DNA of 5,481 bases from Rhodospirillaceae bacterium (lineage in GTDB: Bacteria; Pseudomonadota; Alphaproteobacteria; Rhodospirillales; Rhodospirillaceae). Where the stretch lies: the NCBI GenBank assembly GCA_016937315.1, contig JAFGWD010000150.1, positions 1 through 5,481 on the forward strand, read 5' to 3'. Under the pieces are notes generated by a model, which did not search any database, was not told where the DNA came from, and saw nothing but the letters and a program-made list of their open reading frames with translations. The position numbers and the translations under genes were made by a program. This document shows positions 5,285-5,481 of the stretch, one piece after another; position 1 is the stretch's first letter; each line of letters begins with the position of its first letter.

Positions 5285-5481
5285 GACCTATTCCTCTTCG
5301 TTCCGTCCTGGGACGCCTGATAGGCTTCCCAAAGATCGGGTCGCCTGTTCCGTGTGACTGTCTCGGCTGCCTTCCGCCGCCATGCCGCGATTTCAGCATG
5401 GTGGCCAGAATTCAACACATCCGGCACGGGCCGTCCGGCCCAAATCTGCGGGCGCGTATACTGGGGATATTCCAGCAATCC
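5281..5481 (-). CDS. trmD: tRNA (guanine-N1-)-methyltransferase TrmD, C-terminal part (5' end beyond window)
   Basis: TrmD methylates N1 of guanine 37, next to the anticodon, using S-adenosylmethionine, which prevents +1 frameshifting; it is a cytosolic homodimer of the SPOUT (trefoil-knot) class. Only the last 66 codons plus the TGA stop are visible, and the frame stays open to the right edge. The family signature is clear: GLLEYPQYTRP at the edge, then a VPDVLNSGHHAEIAAWRR-type stretch and RRPDLWEAY near the end, as in the C-terminal domain that contacts the tRNA. By comparison with E. coli TrmD, the catalytic Asp should lie just outside the window, immediately before the visible GLLEYP. 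The TGA overlaps the rplS ATG as ATGA, so the two are probably translationally coupled. Nothing in the visible part looks damaged; the truncation is only the window boundary. Confidence 0.95.
   Translation of the reverse strand, partial: GLLEYPQYTRPQIWAGRPVPDVLNSGHHAEIAAWRRKAAETVTRNRRPDLWEAYQASQDGTKRNRS

Noticed and set aside
4724..5320. 198-codon open frame on the plus strand, antisense to rplS
   Set aside because: It covers the reverse of rplS and the hairpin spacer, and no domain is visible; rplS is certain on the other strand.

Overview
The window is a stretch of housekeeping chromosome from a proteobacterium, most likely an alphaproteobacterium of the Rhodospirillales type. That placement rests on the look of the proteins (367-residue LeuB, 201-residue LeuD, 469-residue LeuC, RplS with an Ala/Lys-rich tail), on the trmD-rplS-leuC-leuD-leuB-asd order and on moderately GC-rich codon use. 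It is inference; no search was run. All six genes lie on the minus strand, so they read from the right edge to the left.

Layout in transcription order: the 3' end of trmD (5481-5281, cut by the window edge) overlaps the rplS start by four bases. A 192-bp spacer of GC-rich hairpins follows, then leuC (4672-3263) and, 12 bp on, leuD (3250-2645). A 148-bp spacer carries two tandem hairpins and a T-rich tract that together look like an intrinsic terminator, followed by a candidate promoter for leuB (2496-1393). A 135-bp spacer with a candidate promoter and two hairpins precedes asd (1257-232). A GC-rich hairpin and T-rich tract close asd. The last 177 bases hold no gene I can support, only a weak promoter-like sequence pointing out of the window.

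Function: TrmD (tRNA G37 methylation) and RplS (50S protein L19) belong to the translation block. LeuC and LeuD form isopropylmalate isomerase and LeuB is 3-isopropylmalate dehydrogenase; together they perform the second and third committed steps of leucine synthesis. leuA is not in the window. Asd makes aspartate semialdehyde for lysine/diaminopimelate, threonine and methionine. Every coding sequence looks intact with key residues in place, apart from the edge-truncated trmD.

I found no mobile element, CRISPR array, tRNA, rRNA or novel gene system. The points worth a second look are in the spacers: the hairpin-rich leuC leader, tandem hairpins with possible alternative pairing between leuD and leuB, a spaced CATACG repeat before leuB, and paired hairpins in the asd leader. 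Gene starts were chosen by ribosome-binding site and family N-terminus, and are shorter than the longest open frames for leuC, leuB and asd.
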